From positions 1 to 64,000 of the forward strand of contig JADBKT010000005.1 of the NCBI GenBank assembly GCA_014896255.1: 64,000 bases of DNA, given 5' to 3'. The notes under the pieces were generated by a model, which was not told where the DNA came from, made no database searches, and was given only the letters and a program-made list of their open reading frames with translations. The position numbers were made by a program, and so were the translations under genes. Below, piece by piece: positions 8,647-17,672 of this stretch; the first letter of the stretch is position 1; every line of letters begins with the position of its first letter. This DNA comes from Hydrogenibacillus sp. (lineage in GTDB: Bacteria > Bacillota > Bacilli > Thermicanales > DSM-22653).

Positions 8647-9795
8647 TCAGGCTTTCAGGAGACGCGCGGCGCGCATCGTCCGAAACAATTCGCGCGCTGT
8701 TCGATACAGCCGATCTTCCGCGTCCTCGGGCGCGAGCGGCGCCTTGCCGTCGTCGCTCACCGTCTGCCACATGCCGTCAAATCGGTTCGACAGCGCTTCC
8801 CATCCTTCCCCCAGTCGTCCGGAGAGGAGTACCGCCGGCCGCCCGAGCCGGCGGGCGGTTTCGGCCACGAACAGCGGGACCTTGCCCATGGCCGTCTGCC
8901 GATCGGTCTTACCTTCGCCGGTGACAACGACGTTCGCCGCAGAGATCGCTCGCTCGAGGCCGACGATCGAGGCGACGCCTTCCGCGCCGGGGACGAGGGC
9001 GGCGCCGACGAGCGCAAAGGCAAATCCGAGGCCGCCGGCGGCACCGGCGCCGCAGCGCCGGATCAACGCCTCGGCCGCCGGTCCGGCGACCTGTTCGGCA
9101 TAGCGTCTCATGGCCGCGTCAAGCGGCGCGACGATCTCCGGCGCCAGCCCCTTTTGCGGTCCGAAGACGACCGTGGCGCCGTTCGGACCGACGAGCGGCG
9201 CGGCGACATCGGTCCAGACCGTGAACGTCAAATCGCGGACGCGCTCCAGCGCCGGGGCCGTATCCGACCGGGACAGATGCAACAGGCTTTCGGCAAACGG
9301 CGGGAGCGGACGCCCGGCGGCATCCCAAAAGCGCGCGCCGAGCGCGGCGAGCATCCCGAGCCCGCCGTCGTTCGTCAGGCTGCCGCCGAGCCCGATCCAA
9401 AACCGCCGAAAGCCCATCGCCTTGAGTCGAACGATCATCTGTCCGAGGCCGAACGTCGAGCGGCGAAGAACCGGACCTGCCGCCTCCGCGGCGCTTGCGC
9501 CGGCGCCGACGACCTCGGCGCTCTCGATGACCGCCACCTGTTCACCGTCCGCTTCGACGACGCCGTACGGCACCGTTCGCGGGCGCAAGGACGGTCCTTC
9601 GACGACGAGGGTCTCCCGCCTGCCGCCGCGGGCGGAAAGGACCGCCTCCAGCGTTCCCTCCCCGCCGTCGGCCATCGGCAACAGAACCGCCGCGGCTTCC
9701 GGCCAGACGTCATCGAGGGCGCGGGCCGTCGCCTCTGCCGCCCGGCGGGCGGTCAGCGTGCCTTTGAACTTGTCCGGCGCGATCAACACGCGCAT
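8647..9795 (-). CDS. Glycerate kinase (GlxK/GarK family)
   Basis: Phosphorylates D-glycerate, usually to 2-phosphoglycerate in this family, feeding glycolysis. About 382 aa. N-terminal PDKFKGTL is the family hallmark, followed by PMADGGEGTLEA, GLGGSLTNDGGLGML and the late GEGKTD motif. The ATG at 9795 has GAGGG six bases upstream; an ATG two codons earlier lacks spacing. It heads a two-gene unit with carboxypeptidase Taq and is divergent from the synthetase-like gene at 9929. No glyoxylate or glycerate uptake gene is adjacent. Confidence 0.93.
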   Translation of the reverse strand: MRVLIAPDKFKGTLTARRAAEATARALDDVWPEAAAVLLPMADGGEGTLEAVLSARGGRRETLVVEGPSLRPRTVPYGVVEADGEQVAVIESAEVVGAGASAAEAAGPVLRRSTFGLGQMIVRLKAMGFRRFWIGLGGSLTNDGGLGMLAALGARFWDAAGRPLPPFAESLLHLSRSDTAPALERVRDLTFTVWTDVAAPLVGPNGATVVFGPQKGLAPEIVAPLDAAMRRYAEQVAGPAAEALIRRCGAGAAGGLGFAFALVGAALVPGAEGVASIVGLERAISAANVVVTGEGKTDRQTAMGKVPLFVAETARRLGRPAVLLSGRLGEGWEALSNRFDGMWQTVSDDGKAPLAPEDAEDRLYRTARELFRTMRAARLLKA

Positions 9796-9928
9796 CGGCA
9801 TCCCTCTTCATCATCCCTCTTCATAAGATAAGCATAAGACAGGCGCACGGGCGAATACGGTAAAAGCGACGCGCTCCGCATGCCGAGCGCACCTTCACCA
9901 TCCATCCGACGGAAAGGAAGCGAACCCG

Positions 9929-11866
9929 ATGGACGCCTTTGCCGGCATCGTCTTGTTCCGTCGCGCGCGTACGCCGCAGGCGCTTGCCGACGAAGCGCGG
10001 AACATGATCCGCCACCTTGCGGCGCGCATCGAACGATCCGCCCCCAAGATCCGGACCCGCGCGGACGCCCGCGCGGCCGTCGCCTTCGTCGCCCATCCCG
10101 ATCGCCCGCTCGTCACCTTGGTTGAAGCGGGAACGTCGACGTCTGAAACGCAAACGACCGGCGGCCTGCCCCCATCCGCCCGCTGGACCGTTTGGCTCGG
10201 CGCCGCGGCGGGATCGGGCGCCGTCCCGATCGATCCGCTGAACGCGGATCAGGACACCCACGGGTTGTGGCTTACGGCGGGCAGCGATTTTGCCTGCGTC
10301 GCCTGGAACGGAGAGACGCGGACGCTCCTTCTGGCCCGGGATCCGCTCGGTTACCGGACCATTTGGCTTTATCGCATGGCGGACGGATACGCGTTCGCCT
10401 CCGATCTCGCCGCCTTGTACGCCCACCCGGCGTTCAGGCCGCGCCTCGGTCCGGACGGCCTGAACGCCCTTTTGGCCCTCGGACCGTATCGCCCGCCCGA
10501 GAGCGGGATCCTGGAAGACATGTCCGCCGTCCGCCCCGGGACGGTTCTTCGGCTCACCCCCACCGGACAAACGACGACGGTGTACTGGTCGCTCCCCCTT
10601 GCCGGCATCGCGGACACCGGGAACGACCCGGCCGGGGCAAATCTCGACCTTGTGAACGGGGCGTTGACGGACATTCGGGCGATCGCCGCTTTGGTCCGCG
10701 AACGGCTCACGGAAGCCGTCCGCTCGTGCGCCGGTAGTGAACAACCGGCGGCCTTCCTTTCAGGGGGGATCGATTCCAGCGCCATCGTCGCCCTGCTCAC
10801 CCGGCAAGGTTTCGGACCGGTGCGCACGTATTCGCTCGAGTACGAAGACAATGATCGCTACTTTGCGGCCGATGCGCTCACACCGGAACGCGACGCGGCG
10901 TTTATCGGAGAGATGGTGCGTTTTGCCGGAAGCCGTCATACGGTCGTCACGCTCCGCGTCGATGCGTTGGTTGACGTCCTTAAGACCGCCCTATGGGCGC
11001 GCGGCGTGCCGGGCATGGTCGACATCGACGGCGCGCTTTTGCTTTTTTCCAGCGTGGTGGCCAAATCCGAACGCCTCGTCCTCTCCGGAGAGGGCGCCGA
11101 TGAATTGTTCGGCGGCTATCCGTGGTTTTTCGACGAAACGGCGCTCCGCCTCGCCACTTATCCTTGGTCACGGCAGCTCGAGCGACGGCTTTCGTATTTG
11201 ACGAAAGAGGCCCGTCGGCGGCTCCAGCCGGAAGCCTTCGTGCGGGCAACCTGGCATCAGGCGTTGGCCGAAATCGCGCCACCGCATTTTCGCCCGCCGT
11301 TAACCCCCTTCTCGGCTCGTGATGCCCGGACCGCCGGAATACCCGCCGAAAGCGCCGCCGGGTCGTTCGAGACGACGATGCGCATCATGGCGTACGTCAA
11401 CTTGACCCGCTGGGCGGGCGTTCTCCTGGAGCGCAAAGATCGGATGACGCGCCTGTTCGGCCTCGACGCGCGACTGCCGTTTATCGACCGCGCACTGGTC
11501 GAAACCGTGTGGCCGTTGCCGTGGGCGGTGAAAGCCGTCGGGCCTGCGCCCAAGGGACTTCTTCGCGAGGCGCTCCAAGATCTCCTGCCGGACGCCGTCC
11601 GGTTGCGCAAAAAAAATCCCTTTCCAAAGACGTTTCATCCCCGCTACATCGCGCGCATCCAGGCCATGGCCCGAAATCGGCTACAAGATCCTTCGACGCC
11701 CCTTTTCGAGTGGATCGACCGCACGGCCTTCACCCGGACGGTCGAGACGCTTTCCGGGGGCGAGCCGTTTCCGTGGTTCGGCCAGCTCCTCGGCGCGCCG
11801 CAGTTCGTCGCCTACCTGCTCACCGTCGACGAGTGGCTGCGCGCGCTCGATCCGAAGATCGTCTAA
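9929..11866 (+). CDS. Asparagine-synthetase-like protein lacking glutaminase residues
   Basis: 645 aa, built like AsnB/AsnO: N-terminal Ntn domain (1-200) and C-terminal ATP-PPi domain. The synthetase half looks active: SGGIDSS PP-loop at 278-284, SGEGADELFGGY at 386-397, and LPFIDRALVE and RKKNPFPKT further on. The glutaminase half is eroded. The protein begins MDAFAGIV where AsnB has MCG, so the Cys nucleophile is Asp, and neither HRGPD nor NGEIYN is present; only an LLARDPLGYR strand remains. The ATG has GGAAAGGAAG upstream and no alternative start restores a cysteine. It may use free ammonia or another amine, or join other acids. No lasso-peptide precursor or B protein is nearby. The product is unassigned. 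Confidence 0.75.
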   Translation: MDAFAGIVLFRRARTPQALADEARNMIRHLAARIERSAPKIRTRADARAAVAFVAHPDRPLVTLVEAGTSTSETQTTGGLPPSARWTVWLGAAAGSGAVPIDPLNADQDTHGLWLTAGSDFACVAWNGETRTLLLARDPLGYRTIWLYRMADGYAFASDLAALYAHPAFRPRLGPDGLNALLALGPYRPPESGILEDMSAVRPGTVLRLTPTGQTTTVYWSLPLAGIADTGNDPAGANLDLVNGALTDIRAIAALVRERLTEAVRSCAGSEQPAAFLSGGIDSSAIVALLTRQGFGPVRTYSLEYEDNDRYFAADALTPERDAAFIGEMVRFAGSRHTVVTLRVDALVDVLKTALWARGVPGMVDIDGALLLFSSVVAKSERLVLSGEGADELFGGYPWFFDETALRLATYPWSRQLERRLSYLTKEARRRLQPEAFVRATWHQALAEIAPPHFRPPLTPFSARDARTAGIPAESAAGSFETTMRIMAYVNLTRWAGVLLERKDRMTRLFGLDARLPFIDRALVETVWPLPWAVKAVGPAPKGLLREALQDLLPDAVRLRKKNPFPKTFHPRYIARIQAMARNRLQDPSTPLFEWIDRTAFTRTVETLSGGEPFPWFGQLLGAPQFVAYLLTVDEWLRALDPKIV

Positions 11867-11894
11867 AAACATTTAGAGAGGCGAACTAAAAGTG

Positions 11895-11924
11895 TTGCGA
11901 AACATGTCACGGATAGCGTATCAT
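11895..11924 (+). promoter_or_regulatory. Promoter for pepF-type gene
   Basis: TTGCGA at 11895-11900, an 18-base spacer and TATCAT at 11919-11924, 90 bases ahead of the oligopeptidase start and just after the previous gene ends. Confidence 0.55.
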
Positions 11925-12014
11925 AGAATCGGAATCCTCACAAGAAGACGAACCGACGGACGCCCTTCCGAACTCAACAAATCACACAACAACGGCTGTG
12001 AAAGGATGGATCCG

Positions 12015-13808
12015 ATGGCGCTTTCGCTCACCTGGGATCTGGAGTCGATCTTTGTCGGCGGCCCGACCGGCGAACCTTTTCAACGGTTTGTGGCGGATCT
12101 CGTGCGTGATATCGAGGCGCTCAAGTCCGTGCTGAATGAAGAGCCGGTGCCGCGGGACGATGCCGGCGCCGAGCGGCTGTACGGACATTTGAACGCCCTG
12201 CAGGCCCTCGGCACCCGGCTGCGCGAAGCCGGCGCCTACCTCAGCTGCCTGACGGCGCAAAACGTCGACGATGAGACGGCCAAGCGGGAAAGCACGCGCC
12301 TTTCGTCCGTATCCGCCGCCTATGCCAAAGCCCTCATCCGCTTCGATGCCCTTCTCCTGGGGCTTTCGGACGACGTCTTTCAATCCTTAAAGGCGCGGGC
12401 TCAAGCGGACGGTCTCGACTTCCTCCTCGAAGAGCGGAGGCTCATGGCGCGGGAGCGGATGGCGCCGGAGCTGGAGGCGCTGGAGGCCGATCTCGCCGTG
12501 GACGGTTATCACGCGTGGGGCGAACTGTACAACACGATCGTCGGCCGTCTCAACGTCGAGGTCACCATCGGCGGCCAGACGAAGCGCTTGTCCGTCGGCC
12601 AGGCGTTCAATCTGCTCAGCCATCCGGATCGCGCCGTGCGCAAGCAGGTGTTTGAACGCTACGACGCCGCATGGGAGTCGGTAGCCGATCTGAACGCCGA
12701 AGTGCTGAATCACTTGAGCGGCTATCGCCTGGCGGTCTATCGCCACCGCGGCTGGGACGACGTGCTCCACGAACCGCTTCGCAACAACCGCATGCGGCGC
12801 GAAACGCTGGAAGCGATGTGGGCGGCCGTCGAAAAGGGCAAACCTGCGCTGGTGCGTTACCTTCAACAAAAAGCCCGCCTGCTCGGGCTGGACGCATTGG
12901 CGTTTTACGACGTCGACGCCCCGGTGGGAGAAGCGGGCGCGCACATCCCGTACGAAGACGGCGCGGCCCTCATCATCGAGCAGTTCGCCACCTTCAGCGC
13001 CGATCTCGCCGATCTGGCCGAGCGGGCATTTCGCGAGCGGTGGATCGAGGCCGAAGATCGCCCCGGCAAACGCCCGGGCGGATTTTGCACGAGCTTTCCG
13101 CTCAAACAGCAGTCGCGCATCTTCATGACCTACTCCGGCACGCCGGACAACGTCTCCACCCTGGCGCACGAGCTCGGGCACGCTTATCACCAGCACGTCA
13201 TGAACGATCTGCCGGCCATGGCCCAGCGTTACGCGATGAACGTCGCCGAGACCGCCTCCACCTTTGCCGAGCAGATCGTAAGCGAGGCGTTGATCGCCAA
13301 AGCCGACGAGGGAGCGCGCCTTCGGCTTTTGGACGAGAAACTGTCCCGCGCCGTCGCCTTCTTCATGAACATCCACGCCCGTTTCCTGTTCGAGACGCGC
13401 TTTTATGAAGCCCGCAAGTCCACTCCGGTGCCGCGGGAGACGCTGGGCGCGCTCATGTTGGAAGCGCAGCGGGAAGCCTATCATGGCGCGCTCGGCGAGT
13501 GGCACGCCAATTTCTGGCAGTCCAAATTGCATTTTTATTTGACGCGCACGCCGTTTTACAACTTCCCATATACTTTCGGCTATCTGTTCAGCACCGGCTT
13601 GTACGCCATGGCCAAAGCCGAAGGACCGTCGTTTGCCGACCGTTATGTGGCGCTGTTGCGCGACACGGGGCGCATGACGGTCGAAGCGCTGGCGGAAAAA
13701 CATCTCGGCGTCGATCTCACCCGAGCGGACTTCTGGGAACAGGCGGTGGACGAGGCGACGCGCGACGTGGAGACGTTCATCCGGTTGGCCGAACGGCAAA
13801 ACGGCTGA
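12015..13808 (+). CDS. pepF: Oligoendopeptidase F family (M3B) peptidase
   Basis: Cytosolic zinc endopeptidase that cuts short peptides, important for peptide turnover. 597 aa from the chosen start. The zinc-binding HELGHAYHQH motif lies at about residue 380, with the conserved downstream segment FAEQIVSEALI that supplies the third ligand. The ATG at 12015 has GAAAGGATGG upstream; an ATG three codons earlier overlaps that site, and the open frame to 11892 covers the promoter. It ends in a strong terminator. Confidence 0.92.
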   Translation: MALSLTWDLESIFVGGPTGEPFQRFVADLVRDIEALKSVLNEEPVPRDDAGAERLYGHLNALQALGTRLREAGAYLSCLTAQNVDDETAKRESTRLSSVSAAYAKALIRFDALLLGLSDDVFQSLKARAQADGLDFLLEERRLMARERMAPELEALEADLAVDGYHAWGELYNTIVGRLNVEVTIGGQTKRLSVGQAFNLLSHPDRAVRKQVFERYDAAWESVADLNAEVLNHLSGYRLAVYRHRGWDDVLHEPLRNNRMRRETLEAMWAAVEKGKPALVRYLQQKARLLGLDALAFYDVDAPVGEAGAHIPYEDGAALIIEQFATFSADLADLAERAFRERWIEAEDRPGKRPGGFCTSFPLKQQSRIFMTYSGTPDNVSTLAHELGHAYHQHVMNDLPAMAQRYAMNVAETASTFAEQIVSEALIAKADEGARLRLLDEKLSRAVAFFMNIHARFLFETRFYEARKSTPVPRETLGALMLEAQREAYHGALGEWHANFWQSKLHFYLTRTPFYNFPYTFGYLFSTGLYAMAKAEGPSFADRYVALLRDTGRMTVEALAEKHLGVDLTRADFWEQAVDEATRDVETFIRLAERQNG

Positions 13809-13821
13809 CGTACGGTCCAAG

Positions 13822-13848
13822 CCCCTAAGCGACGCTTAGGGGTTTTTT
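13822..13848 (+). terminator. Terminator of pepF-type gene
   Basis: Perfect nine-pair hairpin CCCCTAAGC-GAC-GCTTAGGGG followed by TTTTTT, 14 bases after the stop codon. Confidence 0.92.
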
Positions 13849-14026
13849 CCTGCCCGGCGGCCTTGAAGCCCGACGGAGCGATCGGGTATACTCGAGACGG
13901 CACGTCGAACCCGATGACGAGGCGCGGGAGCGGTTGCGAGCGGACCGTCTCCGGCAGAATTTGGCGCGCCTCCGGAAGCCTGGCGATCCGGCTTTGTGCA
14001 GCTTCGGCTTTGAAAGGAAGACAGCG

Positions 14027-14497
14027 ATGTCCGAATTGCTCGTCAATATGCCGCTGATCGCCGCGGTGACCGCCGTCGCCGTGGCGCAAGTCATCAAAGT
14101 GCCGCTGACGTATCTTACGAGCGGCAAACTCGACTGGTCCTTACTGTTCAGCCCCGGACGGATGCCGAGTTCGCACACGGCGGGGATGAGCGCGCTTTCG
14201 ACCGCCATCGCGTTTCAGGAAGGACTGCGCTCCGCGCTGTTCGCCCTGGCGTTTTTGACGACGGCCATCGTCATGTTCGACGCCGCCGGCGTTCGGCGCC
14301 ATGCCGGAGAACACGCCGCCTGGCTGAACCGGCTGATCTTCGAAAACCACGCCATCGGCGAAGAGGCGCGTCGGAGCGCGCATGAAGAGATCAAACGCCT
14401 CAAAGAGATCATCGGCCACAAGCCGAGCGAAGTGCTCGGCGGACTGGTGCTCGGCGTCGTGATCGGTTGGTTCTTCGCCCGCCACGCGCTTCGATGA
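14027..14497 (+). CDS. yuiD: Divergent PAP2 family membrane protein (YuiD-like)
   Basis: 156 aa, mostly hydrophobic, with the divergent PAP2 (DUF212) signatures PGRMPSSHTAGMSALS and a later RRHAGEHAAWLN segment. The family resembles acid phosphatases that act on lipid phosphates, but no substrate is established. ATG 14027 has AAAGGAAG upstream; the open frame to 13934 crosses an uninviting GC-rich leader. It converges on yuiC, nine bases apart, with no obvious terminator between them. Its neighbours yuiC, yuiB and NDH-2 match the B. subtilis yumB-yui cluster. Confidence 0.85.
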   Translation: MSELLVNMPLIAAVTAVAVAQVIKVPLTYLTSGKLDWSLLFSPGRMPSSHTAGMSALSTAIAFQEGLRSALFALAFLTTAIVMFDAAGVRRHAGEHAAWLNRLIFENHAIGEEARRSAHEEIKRLKEIIGHKPSEVLGGLVLGVVIGWFFARHALR

Positions 14498-14505
14498 CGG
14501 ACCGC

Positions 14506-15156
14506 TCACCGTTCGTCGACGACGCCGAGGTGCCGCATCGCCTTTTCGCCCTCGGCGTTCAGCGCATCGAGCATCGCCTCCGTCACCTGGCCGTCACCCC
14601 GAACGAGGAGGTAGACATCGACGGTGCGTTTGCCCCATTCTCGGTAGACGTCCTCGACGGTCGGATAGTAGAGGTCGATTTTCGCACCTTTGATCTTCGA
14701 GCCGGTGTCGGCCACGACGCCGTAACCGTAACCGGGGATGTACAGAATGCTTCCCAAAGGGAACAGCGCCGGATCGGCGGCGATCGTCGAGAATACGTCG
14801 CGGCGTACTTTCACGCCCGAATAGGTAATACCGTATTCGGGGTGCCCGGGGCGTTTACCGGTCGACTCCCATCCGGCGGTGTAACCCGTCGCCACGACGC
14901 GGTACCGCGGATAACGCTGCCAATCCGGCGAATCCGAATGTTCCGTCGTTGCATCCAGTTTTGTTTCGATTCGGGCGCTCATCTTCATCGGCGTCACGGT
15001 CGTCATCGCCATCACGGCCGTCCGGTCAAACCTGGCGGAGGATCGCTCACGCGCCGACGGGGAGAAGACCATCGCCAAAACCCACGCGCCGAGCCCAAAG
15101 AGAAGCGCAAGGCCGATGCCGTGAACGTGCCGGTCCCATCGGTCCGGCTTCGACAT
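14506..15156 (-). CDS. yuiC: 3D-domain protein (YuiC-like)
   Basis: 216 aa. One membrane helix at about 12-32 anchors an exported 3D domain, a double-psi barrel related to the MltA lytic transglycosylase catalytic core. The conserved [16 protein letters not shown] segment carries the aspartates that name the domain (D-x-G...ID). B. subtilis YuiC is a muralytic enzyme of this type (established for the family), so a role in cell-wall turnover is likely. The ATG at 15156 has GGAGGGGG upstream, but that site lies inside a strong hairpin (15162-15206). Confidence 0.85.
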   Translation of the reverse strand: MSKPDRWDRHVHGIGLALLFGLGAWVLAMVFSPSARERSSARFDRTAVMAMTTVTPMKMSARIETKLDATTEHSDSPDWQRYPRYRVVATGYTAGWESTGKRPGHPEYGITYSGVKVRRDVFSTIAADPALFPLGSILYIPGYGYGVVADTGSKIKGAKIDLYYPTVEDVYREWGKRTVDVYLLVRGDGQVTEAMLDALNAEGEKAMRHLGVVDER

Positions 15157-15161
15157 TGGAA

Positions 15162-15206
15162 AAATCCCCCCTCCGGCTCACAGTGTTGCCGCCGAAAGGG
15201 GGATTT
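15162..15206 (-). promoter_or_regulatory. Hairpin enclosing the yuiC ribosome-binding site
   Basis: On the minus strand AAATCCCCC (15206-15198) pairs perfectly with GGGGGATTT (15170-15162), and the helix continues with GGC/GCC pairs inward. The 3' arm contains the GGAGGGGGG used as the yuiC Shine-Dalgarno sequence and ends in TTTTT. It can work as a terminator for yuiB, as a translational lock on yuiC, or both. Confidence 0.65.
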
Positions 15207-15216
15207 ATACTTTATG

Positions 15217-15474
15217 CTAATACATCTGATAGCCGTGTGTGCGCAAGTAGCGGATGACCAAGCCGCTTACGACCGCGCCCAAAATACCGAAGGCGAAAAC
15301 GACGAGATCAATGCTCGTCAATCGGCCGATGGCCGCCCACGCGATAAGCGGGGCGAAGACGCTTAAAATCGCCGGCAGCCACGTCGTCTTGAGCACCATG
15401 TTCAAGATAAACCCGAGCGCAAAAAACAAGACGAAAAAGAGCGGCAACGAAATCAAAAACTGCAGCCAGTTCAT
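15217..15474 (-). CDS. yuiB: YuiB-like membrane protein
   Basis: 85 aa with three hydrophobic segments and no catalytic motif. ATG 15474 follows GGGGGAG at good spacing; the longer open frame to 15633 overlaps the NADH dehydrogenase gene and is rejected. The position between a type II NADH dehydrogenase and yuiC matches B. subtilis yuiB. The function is unknown. Confidence 0.8.
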   Translation of the reverse strand: MNWLQFLISLPLFFVLFFALGFILNMVLKTTWLPAILSVFAPLIAWAAIGRLTSIDLVVFAFGILGAVVSGLVIRYLRTHGYQMY

Positions 15475-15491
15475 GTGATCTCCCCCGGTGT

Positions 15492-16688
15492 TCAGGCAAA
15501 ATAACGCATCTTTTTCAGGACCACCGGAAAGCCGCCGAGCTGCCACAAATAGCGCAGATCGGCCCCGCGCTTCAGAAGTGAGGCCCAGATGCCGTACAGC
15601 CGGCGCTTGCCGACGATGCCGATGCCTTCCCATTTGCCGAGGGACGCCAGCGTTCCCAAAAGCTCCGGCTTAAACGGCCGCAGCGGCATGCCGCGGACGA
15701 GGGCGGCGAGGTTGTAAGCGCACGCTTTCCCCTGCTGAACGGCGAGTTGCGCCGTCGGCGGATAAGGCCGACCGTCTTCTTTAAAAACGACGGACGCGTC
15801 GCCGACGACAAAGACGTTCTCGTATCCCGGCGCCCGCAAATAGGCGTCGACTTTGACCCGGCCGCGCACCGTCTCCAGACCGCTCTGTTCAACGACACGG
15901 TTGCCGCGCACACCGCCGGTCCAGACGACCGTCTTCGACCGAATTTCTTGTCCGTCTCCGAGCACGACGCCGTCTTCCGTACAGGCCTTGATCGGCGTGT
16001 TCGTGTGCACTTCGATGCCTTTTTCTTTGAGCTTGGCCTCCGCGTACTGGACGAGCGCCGGATCAAACCCCGGAAGCACCGTCGGGGCTGCTTCAATGCT
16101 GACCAGGCGCACCGCGTCCTTCGGCACATCATACATCCGGCACAAGGCCGGAAGCCGCTCGGCGAGTTCCGTGACGAACTCCACGCCCGTAAATCCGGCC
16201 CCGCCGACGACGATCGTCGTGTAGGCCGGATTTCCGCCTTCGGCATGGTAGCGGGAAAACATGTATTCGATGTGCTCGCGGATGATGCGCACCGAATTTA
16301 AGCTGCGGATCGAAAACGCGTGCTCCCGCAGACCCTCGATGCCGAACGTTTCCGGTTCGCTGCCGAGCGCGACGACGAGGTAGTCGTACGTGAGCACTTC
16401 GCCGTCCGAAAGCGTCACCGTCTGCGCCTGCGGATCGAAGGCTGACACCGTGCCCTGGCGAAAATGGATGCGGTCAAAATCGAGCACGTCTTTGAGCGGA
16501 ATGCGCACCTTGTCGTCCTTTGCCGTACCCGCCGCCGGCTCATGCAAGTGCGTGGTGACGTAGTGATAATCGTGCTTGTTCACCAACCAGACGTCCGCCT
16601 CATTGTATTCCAGCGTGCGCACGAGCGACGTCGCGGTCATCAGGCCGCCGTAACCGGCGCCCAAGATGACGATTTTCGGAGTCCCCAT
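15492..16688 (-). CDS. ndh: Type II NADH dehydrogenase (NDH-2)
   Basis: Single-subunit, non-proton-pumping NADH:menaquinone oxidoreductase attached to the inner membrane face. 398 aa with two nucleotide folds: FAD-binding GAGYGGL near the N terminus, a second GGAGFTG at about 160-166 for NADH, and the late GDAS segment that binds FAD. The C-terminal YLWQLGG region is the usual membrane-binding helix. ATG 16688 has AGAGG eight bases upstream; two GTG codons just before are possible. Homologous to YumB/YutJ. The promoter is at 16801-16829. Confidence 0.92.
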   Translation of the reverse strand: MGTPKIVILGAGYGGLMTATSLVRTLEYNEADVWLVNKHDYHYVTTHLHEPAAGTAKDDKVRIPLKDVLDFDRIHFRQGTVSAFDPQAQTVTLSDGEVLTYDYLVVALGSEPETFGIEGLREHAFSIRSLNSVRIIREHIEYMFSRYHAEGGNPAYTTIVVGGAGFTGVEFVTELAERLPALCRMYDVPKDAVRLVSIEAAPTVLPGFDPALVQYAEAKLKEKGIEVHTNTPIKACTEDGVVLGDGQEIRSKTVVWTGGVRGNRVVEQSGLETVRGRVKVDAYLRAPGYENVFVVGDASVVFKEDGRPYPPTAQLAVQQGKACAYNLAALVRGMPLRPFKPELLGTLASLGKWEGIGIVGKRRLYGIWASLLKRGADLRYLWQLGGFPVVLKKMRYFA

Positions 16689-16800
16689 CACCGACACCTC
16701 TTCTCCCTGGATGCTGTTCTGTATTGTTCCCGCCGTCCGCCTTCAACGTTTCGGAATCAATTGCCATCGCTTGTTCTTTTCTTCACATTTTTGTGTTTTC

Positions 16801-16829
16801 ATTTTACGTCATTTTCCGGCCGGGTGCAA
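16801..16829 (-). promoter_or_regulatory. ndh promoter
   Basis: TTGCAC at 16829-16824, a 17-base spacer and TAAAAT at 16806-16801 on the minus strand. It sits directly after the terminator of the upstream IscA-type gene. Confidence 0.7.
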
Positions 16830-16843
16830 GCGGCCAAACAAAA

Positions 16844-16862
16844 ACCGCCCCCTTCGGGCGGT
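16844..16862 (-). terminator. Terminator of the IscA-type gene
   Basis: Minus strand hairpin ACCGCCC-GAAGG-GGGCGGT followed by TTTTTG, 40 bases after the stop codon. Confidence 0.85.
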
Positions 16863-16903
16863 CGGAACTTCTTTTCCCCTGCCGTCGAAGCGCGGCGGTC
16901 GCC

Positions 16904-17254
16904 TTATACGCTTTCCGGCAGCGCCTCGTCCGGCAACTGATACGACGAACCGCAGCCGCACGACGGCGCGAGTTTTGTGTTGACGACCGTAAAGCCCTGC
17001 TGAACGCCGTCGTCGATGTAGTCGATCTCCACGCCGTCGACGTAGCGTGTCTCCTCGGCGTTTACGAGGACCTTGACGCCGGAGACCAAAAATTCCTGAT
17101 CGCCGTCGTGCCGCTCGGTATCGAGCATAAGCCCATACGAAAACCCGCTGCAGCAACTCGGCTGAACGCCGATCCGCAAATATCCCTCCGCCACGTCGGC
17201 TTCCTGAAACAGCTCGCGGATCTTCGTCCCGGCGCGTTCCGTCAAGACGACCAT
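16904..17254 (-). CDS. HesB/IscA-family iron-sulfur protein (YutM-like)
   Basis: A-type iron-sulfur carrier that receives clusters and passes them to apo-enzymes. 116 aa. The three family cysteines are visible: Cys34/Cys35 in PSCCSG and the C-terminal SCGCG pair at 99 and 101. ATG 17254 has TAAGGAGGG immediately upstream; the frame extends to 17290 but that part overlaps the promoter region. It has its own promoter and terminator. It is distinct from SufA and lies 12 kb from the suf operon, as in B. subtilis. Confidence 0.9.
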   Translation of the reverse strand: MVVLTERAGTKIRELFQEADVAEGYLRIGVQPSCCSGFSYGLMLDTERHDGDQEFLVSGVKVLVNAEETRYVDGVEIDYIDDGVQQGFTVVNTKLAPSCGCGSSYQLPDEALPESV

Positions 17255-17288
17255 GATCTCCCTCCTTAAACCCTCTTCCGTCGTCACC

Positions 17289-17318
17289 ATTATACCGCAT
17301 CATCGAGGAAGAAAACAA
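17289..17318 (-). promoter_or_regulatory. Promoter of the IscA-type gene
   Basis: TTGTTT at 17318-17313, an 18-base spacer and perfect TATAAT at 17294-17289 on the minus strand, 35 bases upstream of the start codon. Confidence 0.7.
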
Positions 17319-17672
17319 TACGCCGCTGGTGGAAACCTCGTTCCGACGTCGATGGAGCCGCTGATGATCCCGATCGATCGACAGCCCGCCAGACTGTCCC
17401 CCGGACGGCGCCTTTACCCGCGATGAGGAGCGCGATGATCGGATCGCCGGTACCGCATTCGACGACAGCGCTTCGAGGACGTTATGTTGCACGTGTTTCC
17501 AACCAAAGAATAGTCGAAAAGCGCATGACGATCAACACGCGTGAGGTGGCGATGAGCGGCGTAAAGTCTTATAATGAGCCTATATCGTCCGACGGATCCA
17601 TCACCGAGCGGACATCCGGATCATCGCCGAACGAACACGACCGGCCAACAGGACCGGGAAAGGAGGCATCGC
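17319..17672. other. Intergenic region ahead of the mqnE pair
   Basis: About 350 bases without a convincing gene. A plus-strand open frame crosses it but has no ribosome-binding site and mixed codon use. TATAAT at 17570-17575 could be the -10 of the mqnE promoter; no good -35 lies 16-18 bases upstream. The ribosome-binding site of mqnE is at 17657-17665. I see no riboswitch or repeat. Confidence 0.4.
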
